NCBI GenBank assembly: GCA_030323885.1
Contig: CM059194.1
Coordinates: 3,945,691 to 4,009,690, forward strand
Direction: 5' to 3'
Source of the DNA: Branchipolynoe longqiensis
Lineage: Eukaryota > Annelida > Polychaeta > Phyllodocida > Polynoidae
DNA: 64,000 nt
A program made the translations under genes and the position numbers. Below are positions 1 through 9,436 of this stretch, in pieces. The first letter of the stretch is position 1, and each line of letters begins with the position of its first letter. The notes under the pieces were generated by a model. It was not told the DNA's origin, did no database searches, and worked only from the letters and a program-made list of their open reading frames with translations.

Positions 1-973
1 GCGTGGACACCCTTATTATGAATTTCATCAAACCACATGGTATTTAGCTACTTATATTCACCATTCAATGGAGGAATCAACTAATGCATGTGCTCTCTAA
101 TGTTTTGCTATTCTTACCATTTCATGCACAATTTTATTTATCACACGCAATACCCTTGTTCAGAAAATTAATCAGATACCCATGTCAAAAGATGCCGGAT
201 GTTAGAACTTACCTGTATTCCAAGATCTCTTTTAATTCGGTTGAATTGGTGATCTTTGCAAGTGAACCCCCGATGTAATGACAGCTCGTGGCAGCATCGA
301 CTCTGGTGGCTTTGTACATACTGGGGAAGAATTCAACTCCCGGTCGAGCCGAAAGACCTAAAAGACAAGCAATGCACTAAGAAAGAAAAAAGAGGCACTG
401 ATACCTGAATTAAAAGCCTGAGCCTAACATGAATAATTGGTGATTAAGGCAATCTCTTCTCAGTTTCTGTACCACGTGATCCCTGCTTATTAACACCAAT
501 GACAATTGATATGTGGGAGGCCACTGTGGATAAACACTTTGCCCTCCTAAAAAAACTTACAACTAATCTCTACCTCCCGCCAGCTTGATTCCCAGAACTC
601 TATATACATGAAGAATTAGCACTTATGTTGAGATAACATCTGTTCTGACTCCCGTAATAAAGTGACTGCTTATTGTAATGTATGTGTTCTATGAATGCTA
701 TACATGTTAGGAATACCAGAGTGGACAGGTGGGCCTGGGGTCACATGCCGCAATAAAGTCAATAGTGCAGTAGCTCTAGTGTTGGGCACATCTGTTACAT
801 ACATTACATGGTGTCAGATAGGCTACTCACAACGCAACATGGGACTGTCAGGGCTTAAACAGTTGACAAGGTTATGGCTGAAAATAGGAAGCTCTGACAC
901 AGTGCATACAAAATATATGCAGGAGCGACGGGTGTAACCTCCAAGGCCCAGCAAATACAATGTTTTCTATTTG
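1..973. other. Non-coding AT-rich stretch
   Basis: No frame here looks like a known protein, and stops are frequent on both strands. I see no tRNA-like head, terminal repeat or satellite. The short open frames at 84-278 and 695-937 have no recognisable motif. Confidence 0.4.
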
Positions 974-1129
974 TGCACGTACCAGGCCTGCCCAGAGGCT
1001 AAGAAACTGTTCCACACGTTTGACCTGGACAGTTGGGACCGTGAAAGGATCGGGCCCCTGACCGAGGCTTTCAGGGAATATTGCACAGGAAAGTCCAATA
1101 TAACGGTGGCGGAGCAGCCAATGCGTTAA
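974..1129 (+). pseudogene. Gag-like scrap of an LTR retrotransposon
   Basis: A 52-codon open stretch ends at a TAA at 1,127-1,129. It contains EAKKLFHTFDL, then PLTEAFREYC, then KSNITV. This spacing resembles the capsid region of Gypsy-type Gag proteins (pattern: ...IYxTF... then L...F..YC..K.N.T). There is no start codon, the stop falls in mid-domain, and no pol follows, so it is a relic if real. The match is by eye on a short stretch. Confidence 0.3.
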
Positions 1130-2425
1130 GCCCACCGGGCCAAGTTATGGATATATTGGTCAATAACTAGGCCACCTATGTACCGCCATCTCACTTTGAG
1201 AATTTTATTTTAACTATATATATTTAGGGAATGCAAATATTGAACCAAAAATAGATGCCGTCTTTGGTATATGTTGTACGCTTAATAAATTGATGACCTA
1301 TGGGGTTAACTCCATGATAACTCCGCCACAGAGTAGCGCACTCCACACAGAGGAACAACTAACTGGTCCATCCCTACAGATCTTCCATATTTGATCTGAT
1401 GTTGTAACGCTTTGTGCCAAGCCTAAGGACTTCTTGTTCGTGGCGTGGAACCAAGCTAGGAACCACCTGTAACCACCTGTGTAGGAAGCGATCAAGCCAG
1501 CCAATCAGCCAGCCCCATTACGTGGATTAGCAGGAACGAGGAACAGACCACGCCACTTAACATAGTGACATCTGTAGGTAGAATGTTGAACCACTGTATC
1601 CGGGTACATTCCCCGAGTGCCTATGATTGTGCATGCTATATCTCCATAAAGAATGCTTGGAAAAATAATAAAATGCATGATTACATTCAGATATTCATAT
1701 CGCAACAGAATCCAAGCTTTTACCCTTGTAATATATATATTTTAATAAAAATATAACTGTATTGTATTTTCGTTCTGGAATGTCCCCGCCGTCCACCTCA
1801 TGCATTAGGTTACACCCCCCAGTTAAGCTAGTGACATCTATCGGCAGAATATGGAACCACTCTATTAGGATATTTTCCAGCTGAACTGGCGTGTCTATTC
1901 CACATGTGTGGACTTGGCACTTAACCAACTTCAATGGAGACTGCTGCAAACAAAGTGTACCTTTACATATGTGCTGGGGAGTCCACTTGAACTTTGGAAA
2001 TATTGCACTTCCAGTGCAAGTCAAAACCACACTTCTGCACAAATGCTATCAAATTACACATGACTATTGGTGCATAGGCCTACATGCGGCATTTAATCTG
2101 GGGACTACCCGCATCTCCAAATTAGGTACACACTGCTGGGTGGGGGAGCAGACCTCACCGCAAGCGCCTACAGACAACTGAGAATCTGGCTCCGATTACC
2201 CCCTCTTATTGCTATTTCTCTTAATAATGCATTCTCCGTCGATACTGTCGCTCTATTCTGCTGTTGAGCATCTGGCTTAGCGCGTGTCAGGACAACAATA
2301 GTAACTATGTGGTTCTCGATGCGGAAATCTATTTTCTGCCCGGTGTTGCGGTTTCCCAGGGACACCAGTTTGCCAGGGACACATTGCTTCTGTGCATGCG
2401 TCAAAATAGAACAGCATCATCACTA
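1130..2425. repeat. Diverged direct repeats, otherwise non-coding
   Basis: A segment at about 1,556-1,612 (TAGTGACATCTGTAGGTAGA) recurs diverged at about 1,823-1,880 (TAGTGACATCTATCGGCAGA), a direct duplication offset by about 265 bp. The stretch near 1,905-1,965 (GACTTGGCACTTAACCAACT, then GAGACTGCTGCAAACAAAGT) recurs at about 7,998-8,062, so it belongs to a dispersed repeat. No gene is recognised. Confidence 0.4.
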
Positions 2426-2777
2426 ACCTTATGAATTTAATATAATGTTTTTGGTAAATATGTTTTCTATCTGTGTACCAAACGATTTGTTTCTAGGTGG
2501 TGTCGTTTTAGAGATATTTAACTTTTCCTGTATTTTATGTATGAAGATTGCTCATGTCCATTGACAATGCCTTGAGTTGGACGGTACGCGTAGTGAAAAA
2601 CATTAGTTTTATTCAAAATTAATAGAAATCAAGAACCCTAACCTTATCAATTTAATATAATCTTAATGTTAAAGATGTTTTCTATATGTGTACGAAGCGA
2701 TTTGTTTCTAGGTGGTGTAATTTTAGAGATATTTGATTTTTTCTGTATGAAGATTTGCTCACGGCCATTGACAATGC
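2426..2777. repeat. Tandem duplication, about 140 bp, offset 215 bp
   Basis: The block at 2,426-2,570 and the block at 2,641-2,777 share ACCTTAT.AATTTAATATAA, CGATTTGTTTCTAGGTGGTG, TTTTAGAGATATTT and CCATTGACAATGC, with scattered substitutions. No coding potential is apparent. The duplication probably occurred inside an older repeat. Confidence 0.6.
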
Positions 2778-2828
2778 ATTTGAATGGAAGTGTCCCTGGC
2801 AAACTGGTGTCCCTTGGAATCCGTGACA

Positions 2829-3178
2829 CCGGTTTGGCAGTTTCAGCGCCCGGTCAGTTTCAGCGGCCTGTCGTGGCTTCTGCGCATGCGCGGATTTTTG
2901 CACGTTGCGGTGAGCACTGCTATTTGTTTTGTTTACACTCGGCGATTCGACGCTGATCTAGCTGCTACGTTAATATCGCTTGGAATTTAAGGTTAATTTT
3001 ATTAAATTTCATTATTTGAGTATGTAATTCTGTTAAATATGATGGCATTCAATAGATTTCGGCCTAATCGGTCCCTAACACTGCCGGGCACCAGCTGAGC
3101 TTGTAGCCGGCGAGGCCACGGGTGTTTTGACCACGGCAGGGCACTGAAACTGACCAGGCGCTGAAACCGCCACACCGG
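2829..3178. repeat. Inverted repeat arms (2,829-2,870 and 3,137-3,178), GC-rich
   Basis: The left arm reads TTTCAGCGCCCGGTCAGTTT. The right arm is its near reverse complement (AACTGACCAGGCGCTGAAA). Each arm is about 42 bp with few mismatches. A fold-back or MITE-like structure is likely. A separate small inverted match links GGGACACCAGTTTGCCAGGG (about 2,357) to TGTCCCTGGCAAACTGGTGT (about 2,791). Confidence 0.5.
2968..3060 (+). repeat. Isolated end of the palindromic MITE seen at 49.3 kb
   Basis: TTTCATTATTTGAGTATGTA, AATTCTGTTAAATATGATGG and the following CATTCAATA match the right arm of the palindromic element at 49,490-49,600 (ATGTAATTCTGTTAAATATG). Only one arm is present here. Confidence 0.5.
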
Positions 3179-4046
3179 CCTTGCCTTGATGGCGCTGTGG
3201 GTGCCGAACCCACAGAAGTACTCAGTGGCTCAGGCACGGTTCCAGTGGCGCGGTGCATTGTGGGATGCGTCAGAGCAAAACAAACCCGTGAGAAACACAT
3301 GGCACATGGTAATACACTGGGTGCAGCTATGAAATGTGCTAGTTTCAGCTCATCTCAGCTCTTGTTTGAAGCATAGAATACCAACTAAAAATATATATAT
3401 ATAATAAATTAAGATATTAATCTTTTATCCAGCATTACATTTATATCAATATAATCAGCACATCTTATGCCATGTGCATTTATATTTAGACAAATCTGGG
3501 CACTCAGAGTAGTGTTAGAGCCATAGCCAGAGTTAGTTTTACTTATTTTATTCATGTTTTTATTTATATTCTATGGTTAATGGCATATGTAGAAATAGAA
3601 AATGAGTAGGGTTAATACAATATTGGTTATATATTCCTTTGAAACAAGTTTTTGTTGAAACATTTGACATTTTAATATTTAGAACAATAATTACTTCTGA
3701 CTAATCAATGGTGATGTAAACATCAGCCTGTAAAGTGACTGAAATTATATTTTCCTTAGCTCAAAATGCTTATTATTATATTGCATCCTTCCATCCATGT
3801 TTGTGCCAAATTGTTAGGTAGGCCTATTTCTATTTATTTTGAATAAAATGCCAGTTTTGCCCTACGCGTATCGGCAAACTCAATGGCTGTACGCCTTTGC
3901 TTTGCTCCCGGCCCCGTTTCCAGCGCATGCGCAGTCGGAACCGTGATGTAGTCTATTGACCCAGACTGGTGGTATATTTTGTCTGGTGTTGTATCCGGTT
4001 TCAGGATTATTAATGCTGACTGCGACCTTACTTACAACATTAATAA
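3179..4046. other. Non-coding stretch
   Basis: This holds a GC-rich segment to about 3,300, then AT-rich DNA. A perfect GCGCATGCGC palindrome lies at about 3,923-3,932. No coding feature or recognisable repeat was found. Confidence 0.35.
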
Positions 4047-4262
4047 CAATTAAAAAAACGTTCAAATGAAGATAACAAATTAATCGCTGACAAATTCAAA
4101 GATGAACTTGAAGCAAATAGAATAACAACAGTTTATAAGATTCCTAAATGTATTCCCAATGTCTTTGTAGTTCCCAACGACGACGGCACTGGCTGCATCG
4201 TCGTTGAAAGTAGTAAACCGGAATATTCGGTTACTAGCTATACTAATAATGTAGCTGAATAA
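4047..4262 (+). other. Unassigned 71-codon open frame, possible exon
   Basis: Reading from just after a TAA at 4,044-4,046 to a TAA at 4,260-4,262 gives an uninterrupted frame with protein-like composition (segments KFKDELEANRITTVYKIP and NVFVVPNDDGTGCIVVESS). It has no methionine, so it could only be an internal or 3' exon, or chance. I do not recognise the family. Confidence 0.15.
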
Positions 4263-4422
4263 TGGGTTAATCATCTTTTACTGCGATCTGACTAGTAAAA
4301 CTGCCAAAGGAACCGTTTCAGCGATTCCCCACAACCCATAATAATGTGTTGGACAATCAAAGACGTCGCCACCCTCATGTCATTGACCATTTAATGGGGA
4401 ACTTACCGGCATTAAAGTGACA

Positions 4423-5168
4423 TTTTTAAAAGGTTTTTTTAAATTATTTAATTTGTATTGAGGCTGTATTTATACTGTTCATAGCATGTAAGCCAGGGTA
4501 CCCAGGCTTGTTTTCAATGCTGGCCAGCTGTAGTGTTGGTGTTGTCTTACCAATCAGTAGCTGCTGATAAGTTATTTGATTGTCTGCATTTCAGTAGCAG
4601 ATATATAGTCTGTTGGTACGTTTAGTAGCCTATGTTAGTTTTGTTGGCCCCTCTTGGCATTGTATTTTTGTTCTATTCTTATTAGTATGTTAGTTGTTTT
4701 CTCAAGGTTCTATGTTAGTGTGTTGGGGTTTTCTTGGGAAGAGTTTTCCGCTTTTTTCTACTTAATTCTATACTAGCTTATTTTATGTACATGTGCAGAG
4801 GCCTGTACATAACATGTGGTTGAGTTATGTTTGTTTGAATTTGATTTGATTCATATTGTTATCGGATATGTTATTTGGCTTTTATATTTCCGGTCATCCT
4901 GCCCTGGGCTGTCCAGTTGGTGGGCCGTGACATATCACCTGCCCCTTTGTTGCGCAGTTCAGTTGGCGTTTCCAGTGTTTATTTTTCACAGATATTTTGT
5001 GTACGTTTTTAGGTCAGGGATTTGTCTTTCTGTCACTGTTTGCAAATTCCATGCCTTGGGGGTCATTTCCTGTGTGCTCCTTTCATGGGCTTTGATCTGG
5101 CTTCTGGTCTGGCTTAGTAGTGGTGCTTTGCTTGCTCTGGTGTCCCTTAGTGGTTGGGTTAGACGAAA
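4423..5168 (-). pseudogene. 3' fragment of the NADAR-LINE family
   Basis: Read on the minus strand, this matches the last part of the 9.4-13.4 kb LINE. It covers the C-terminal coding end (segments such as SQIKAHERST and QIPDLKTY), the same 3' UTR (TGAGGCTGTATTTATACTGT on plus), and an A-rich tail seen as T-rich DNA at 4,423-4,460. It is 5'-truncated at about 5,168. The 125-codon plus-strand frame here is antisense and not a gene. Confidence 0.8.
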
Positions 5169-5356
5169 AGTAAGTGAACCAAGTTACACATAATGAAGGG
5201 CCAGTACTGCAGGGGAACCACAATCAAGGATCACAGCAAGTACCCATTAAGAACATTGTTTAACATTGTATACCTGGTACTCAGGACAACATGGCTATGA
5301 ATCTTCCATTATCGCTTAACATGCAATGTTATTTGAAAACATCATAAATACCTTCA

Positions 5357-5437
5357 AAAACGTCTTTAGAACGTTATGAAATAGCGTTATATATAAAGTT
5401 GTTTACTCCATACAAAATAACGTTATACGACGTTTTT
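5357..5437. repeat. Small palindromic element (ACGTT inverted repeat)
   Basis: AAAAACGTCTTTAGAACGTTAT at the left is mirrored by the reverse complement of ATAACGTTATACGACGTTTTT at the right, with a short AT-rich loop. It looks like a miniature fold-back element. Confidence 0.5.
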
Positions 5438-5514
5438 AATAAGGTTGCTGTAACCTTTTATGACGTATGCTAACGTCAGTATGACGGTTTTTTTGTTCGC
5501 TGTGTTGTACAGGA

Positions 5515-5712
5515 TGCTGGTTATGGCAACCAGTGGTGTGGAGGTGATGAACATGGGAAATACTGCGACGAGAGCATGACTCGAACAGACATGTCTTCTG
5601 CATGCATTCCAGGCCAGTGTGCTAACCATTATTCCACCTAGGCTCAGTTATGTCACCACCATATCGACGCCCATCTGTCTATGTGGCTCCTTGTCTGAGA
5701 GGTCAGTGCAGA
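5515..5712 (-). mobile_element. tRNA-headed SINE, type B
   Basis: In minus orientation it reads a leader (CACTGACCTCTCAGACAAGG), then a tRNA-like head with A box (GTGGAATAATGGTTAGCAC) and B box (TTCGAGTCATG), then a tail ATTTCCCATGTTCATCACC. The same arrangement occurs at 8,185-8,366 (plus) and 31,083-31,198 (minus). Extra bases in the anticodon region and repetition with a common non-tRNA tail argue against a true tRNA gene. Confidence 0.7.
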
Positions 5713-8074
5713 GATCTGCCTACAACTGAATTATATTATGTTTCATAAATTGCATTCAAAATAAGAAAAGGCATTGCTTATGACTAGTAGGCCTACTGTA
5801 TGTTACTCACTTTAGCTATAGTATATAATATATGCAATGTCACTTCCATTATGGCTAGCTACCATCACACTGCAAAAATATACAGATTTTCGGTTCGGAA
5901 TTATATATTGGCAGAGAGCATTATTATTCTCGGGCGACGGAGTGGGAACCAGGGTTATGTAATTGAAAAGCAATGGGAGCCGCACTCGATGTGTGACATA
6001 TTAGGCTATGTGAAAAATATGTTAATACAGAGTGCCCGAGATTATTACGAGATGTTCCGATATAAGAGACAGTTAATGTTTGGTGAAATGTTCCCTCTTT
6101 ACACCAGGAAGGGTGCACATTGAGGAGAAGGACATTTTTAATATATATATTTATTGTAACTGTCTGCAACTACCGGTTACCACAGGGCCGATGGGCAAGC
6201 ACACCTAGCCACTGCTACATTATGGACACCACCTGCAGCTGGGGTTGAGTGACAGCTGCCCCTATTAGGGCATCGACCCCCAGGCTGTAGAGGGTGTCTG
6301 ATTGGCTGGATGTGTTAGGCCCAATCACCCCTGCACCCCTTTGCCCCACCTGACCACACAAACCTCATTCTGATATTGAGGGAGACACACTCTTCTCTTG
6401 GCCAGGGACCCAGCCACTCTGTCTGAGGCTCCACCTTTCATATACAAACTGAGCTGTGTCCAACAACCATGGGACTCCGGTTCAATGGGCTGTAGGCACT
6501 GATTCTTATACATACTAAAGAGAGTAATGACGCTCTGTCTGGACAGAAGGTAAGGAAGGAGTCAGGGCGATAGGTCGCTAGTAGGTGAACAGGAGGTGAT
6601 GTCAATAAAGCACAACTTCTTCACTGTCAATCTGGCACTACTTGTCTTCCCTTTCTTCCTATGAGTTTGTTGGAGAGGCGCATCAGGTGTGAACTGACAG
6701 ACAGTTGTCAGGACGCACCTGGGGAGAGTACGTGGTATATCTGGGGCTCAGACGGCTGGGAATTCCAGATATATTACAACACAATATGCAGATTTAGAAT
6801 TGAATGGAGGACAAGGGAAGGCACAGATCCTTCCATAGACATGGGATCCTAGTACACATTGATATATAGAATACATGTAAAACAGAGATGACTGGATCTG
6901 AACCGAAGTCAAAGAATATCCTAACTCTGCAGTGTAGATAAATATGCTGATCTTAATTTGAATTAATAGCGCAAGTTAATGTGTCATTCGGTTTACTCAC
7001 CTTCGGAGATATAATAAAGAAAACCTGTGAATGATATCAGCATGAATCGCACCATGATAGACGCCTTTCTTCCAGGACATCCCAAGTGGGAGTGGTTGTC
7101 CACTTTCAAGGTGTACACACATTACAAAGGTTCCATCTCACTAATTGTTAATCAACATTTCCACATATTTATCACATTCCATAGTTTTGCTTTCATCTTC
7201 ATTTGTTTCAAGTGAGTTTTCAATCCACTGTTTCGTTAAATACATGTGACCCCATGTCAGTTGAAGTAGGTAAGACTAGAATAATTCAGTGCAGTTGCAA
7301 TTGGTCACATCATGTGGGGAAATATTAGTGTGTTTTACTGGGTGACAAATTATGGCTACACAGATTGCAATGTAACACTAGTTGCATTGGCAGGCTACCG
7401 ATGCACTATTTCAGTAACATTAATTAGTCAAGGGTTTTGAAGAATGGTCCTTGCATTATTAATGCAAAGTATGTCACTATATCCAACGTCAGAAAATGTA
7501 CTTCAAATGTATAGGAAATTAATGATGCTAAGAAATTATCAAGAATCACTTCAGTTTCTACCAAACACATATTACAAATAATAATGCCGAGATAGCTAGC
7601 ATATAATCCATGTTTGCATGTATTGAACAAGTGAACATGCAGTTATCAATATCTCCTCGTAGTTTCTAACTAAAATTTGTAACTAGTGTTCTTGGTTTGT
7701 TAATGCGCATAGAAGACCACTACGCAATTATTCCGCCAAAATATAAATAGTGCGCCTAGTTTTCATACAAATCAAATGCATTTACTAAAAATAACTGAAA
7801 CAAATAACTGCATTTTTCTAGACAAATTAGGTTTGAGCATATTATGTTCTCAGTGATATCAATGTGTAGGACAGCATTATAGTGGAGAATTGGTTGGTCA
7901 AAATGTTATGACACCACCTGGTCCAAGTAAAAGCAAGCACTGAATTATTAAGCCAGTCAACTAGCTAGTCCATTCAGCTAGATTAGTGGGGTGTGACCCA
8001 GGCATTTGGACTGGGCACTTGCCCAACCTGAACAGAGACTGCTGAAAGCAAAGTGTCCCTACATCATCAGTCAG
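5713..8074. other. Non-coding stretch with a possible LTR remnant
   Basis: No recognisable gene. A segment at about 6,170-6,690 has LTR-like composition (GC-richer, with an AATAAA-type signal at about 6,603-6,610 followed by a T-rich stretch), but I found no partner LTR. The 107-codon open frame at 5,800-6,123 has no recognised motif. Position 7,998-8,062 holds the dispersed repeat also seen at about 1,905-1,965. Confidence 0.3.
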
Positions 8075-8080
8075 CTGACA

Positions 8081-8565
8081 CTGTGGCCGAATCGGTAGAG
8101 CGCAGGCTTCCTATGTGAAAGGAAAACAGTTTGAGTCCTGATTGAGCCAAACCAATGCCTTACAAATGTTATGTTTGTTGCTAGTGTAGTGGTCTGCACT
8201 GACCTCTCAGGCAAGGAGCCGCATAGACAGGTAGGCGTCGTTAGTGTGTTGATATCAGGGAGCCTAGGTGGTCTAATGGTTAGCACACTGGCCCGGAATG
8301 CGGGGAGATGTGGGTTTGAGTCCCGCTCTGGGTGCAATATTTCCCATTGTCATCACCCCCATGACACTAGCTAGCCTGACGCTCAATAAGTCAAGGATAG
8401 GGCAAGGACTGGTTTGCTCAGTGTTAGGATAATGTGACTGAGTTGCAAATTGGGTCATGGTGCTGGTGGCCTGATTTCCCAGTGAGGCAGCACTATAAAG
8501 TCACCAAGAGTGTGCATGGTCACAAGTTACCACCCACCCAGATATGTCCTTAGATGTTAAAATCC
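8081..8565 (+). mobile_element. tRNA-headed SINE, type A, interrupted by a type B SINE
   Basis: The tRNA-like head is at 8,081-8,150 (GTGGCCGAATCGGTAGAGCG, then a B box GTTTGAGTCCTG). After an interruption, the common body resumes at about 8,367 (GGATAGGGCAAGGACTGG, TAATGTGACTGAGT, ATGGTGCTGGTGGCCTG, GTGTGCATGGTCACAAG). The same head plus body appears at 28.3, 35.3, 36.6 and 38.8 kb. Confidence 0.75.
8185..8366 (+). mobile_element. Type B SINE nested in a type A SINE
   Basis: A complete type B unit (leader, tRNA-like head with TGGTCTAATGGTTAGCACAC and GGTTTGAGTCCCG, tail ATTTCCCATTGTCATCACCC) sits inside the type A SINE. It is flanked by CTAG on both sides (8,181-8,184 and 8,367-8,370), a likely short target-site duplication. 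Confidence 0.65.
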
Positions 8566-9170
8566 TACAAGCAAGCACACTTCATCAGTCATGCTCAATA
8601 AACGATACGCCCCTATGCAGCCTGGCACAAAGACATTGATGTCGGGATAATTACCGTCATGCTAGTTACTCCTGCAACACTGCAAACATTGTGACCAATA
8701 CCTAAATATACCAACTACCTATTCCAAATGAATGGAACAATTTGTAAAATATTCTGACTTTTTAGGTCTGGTTCATAAATAAATAATACTTTAAATAAAT
8801 TCTAAAATATCTCCTTTTCACGAAACTCATATGTGAAGCATTAAGAAAACTATTGTAATCATATTTAAATCATCCAGTTATTTCTATAAAGTCATTATAA
8901 TAATATTCCAATGATATAACTACCACTATACAACCTCTCTAATAATACCTAATTCATTCTATCATGTTGGTAAATACATATGCATAATATTCAAACCAAG
9001 TTGTGAAACCATGGTAGTTTTTATTAAGTGAAGTGATAATTAATATCAGATTGTTCTAAGGTTCTACATCAAATATAACCACTGGAGATATGAACTCTGG
9101 AAAATTATTACTGTATTGGTATATTTACATGTATTGCTGAATTGAAGTCTGTTTGTAGAGGTTTGTAAAA
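8566..9170. other. AT-rich non-coding stretch
   Basis: Nothing recognisable. Very AT-rich sequence leads up to the interrupted LINE copy. Confidence 0.4.
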
Positions 9171-9436
9171 GGGCCTATAATACTGCCAGAAACAACTCCC
9201 TCAAAGCAGTAAGGGCAGCAAAAAAGAAATATATAATAAAACAAGACAAGGACTGGGGAAGCAACGCAAATAAGTTCTGAAAAATGTAAGCTTACTATTC
9301 CCCAAAAATAAGATAGAAGAACGGATAAGCTTCCAGGATAAGGATGGAAATATGCACACAGATAGTGATGCAGCAAACAAACTAAATACACACTTTGCCA
9401 TGGTAGGATAAAGGTTATCAAAGAAATTCACAAGAA
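9171..9436 (+). pseudogene. Upstream half of an interrupted, older LINE copy
   Basis: The plus strand reads ARNNSLKAVRAAKKKYIIKQ and continues to the equivalent of about residue 430 of the ORF2 encoded at 9,848-12,691, with internal stops (for example TGA after the NANKF segment). The 5' end is truncated near the equivalent of residue 340. The copy breaks off at 9,436, where the T-rich tail of the opposite-strand LINE begins, and resumes at about 13,444. Confidence 0.85.

Noticed and set aside
4816..5193. 125-codon hydrophobic plus-strand frame resembling a membrane protein
   Set aside because: It is the antisense of the LINE C-terminus. The same antisense frame appears at 14,692-15,294 and 9,754-10,029.
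5800..6123. 107-codon frame, possible small gene
   Set aside because: No recognisable motif, AT-rich flanks and no splice or promoter evidence. Chance cannot be excluded.
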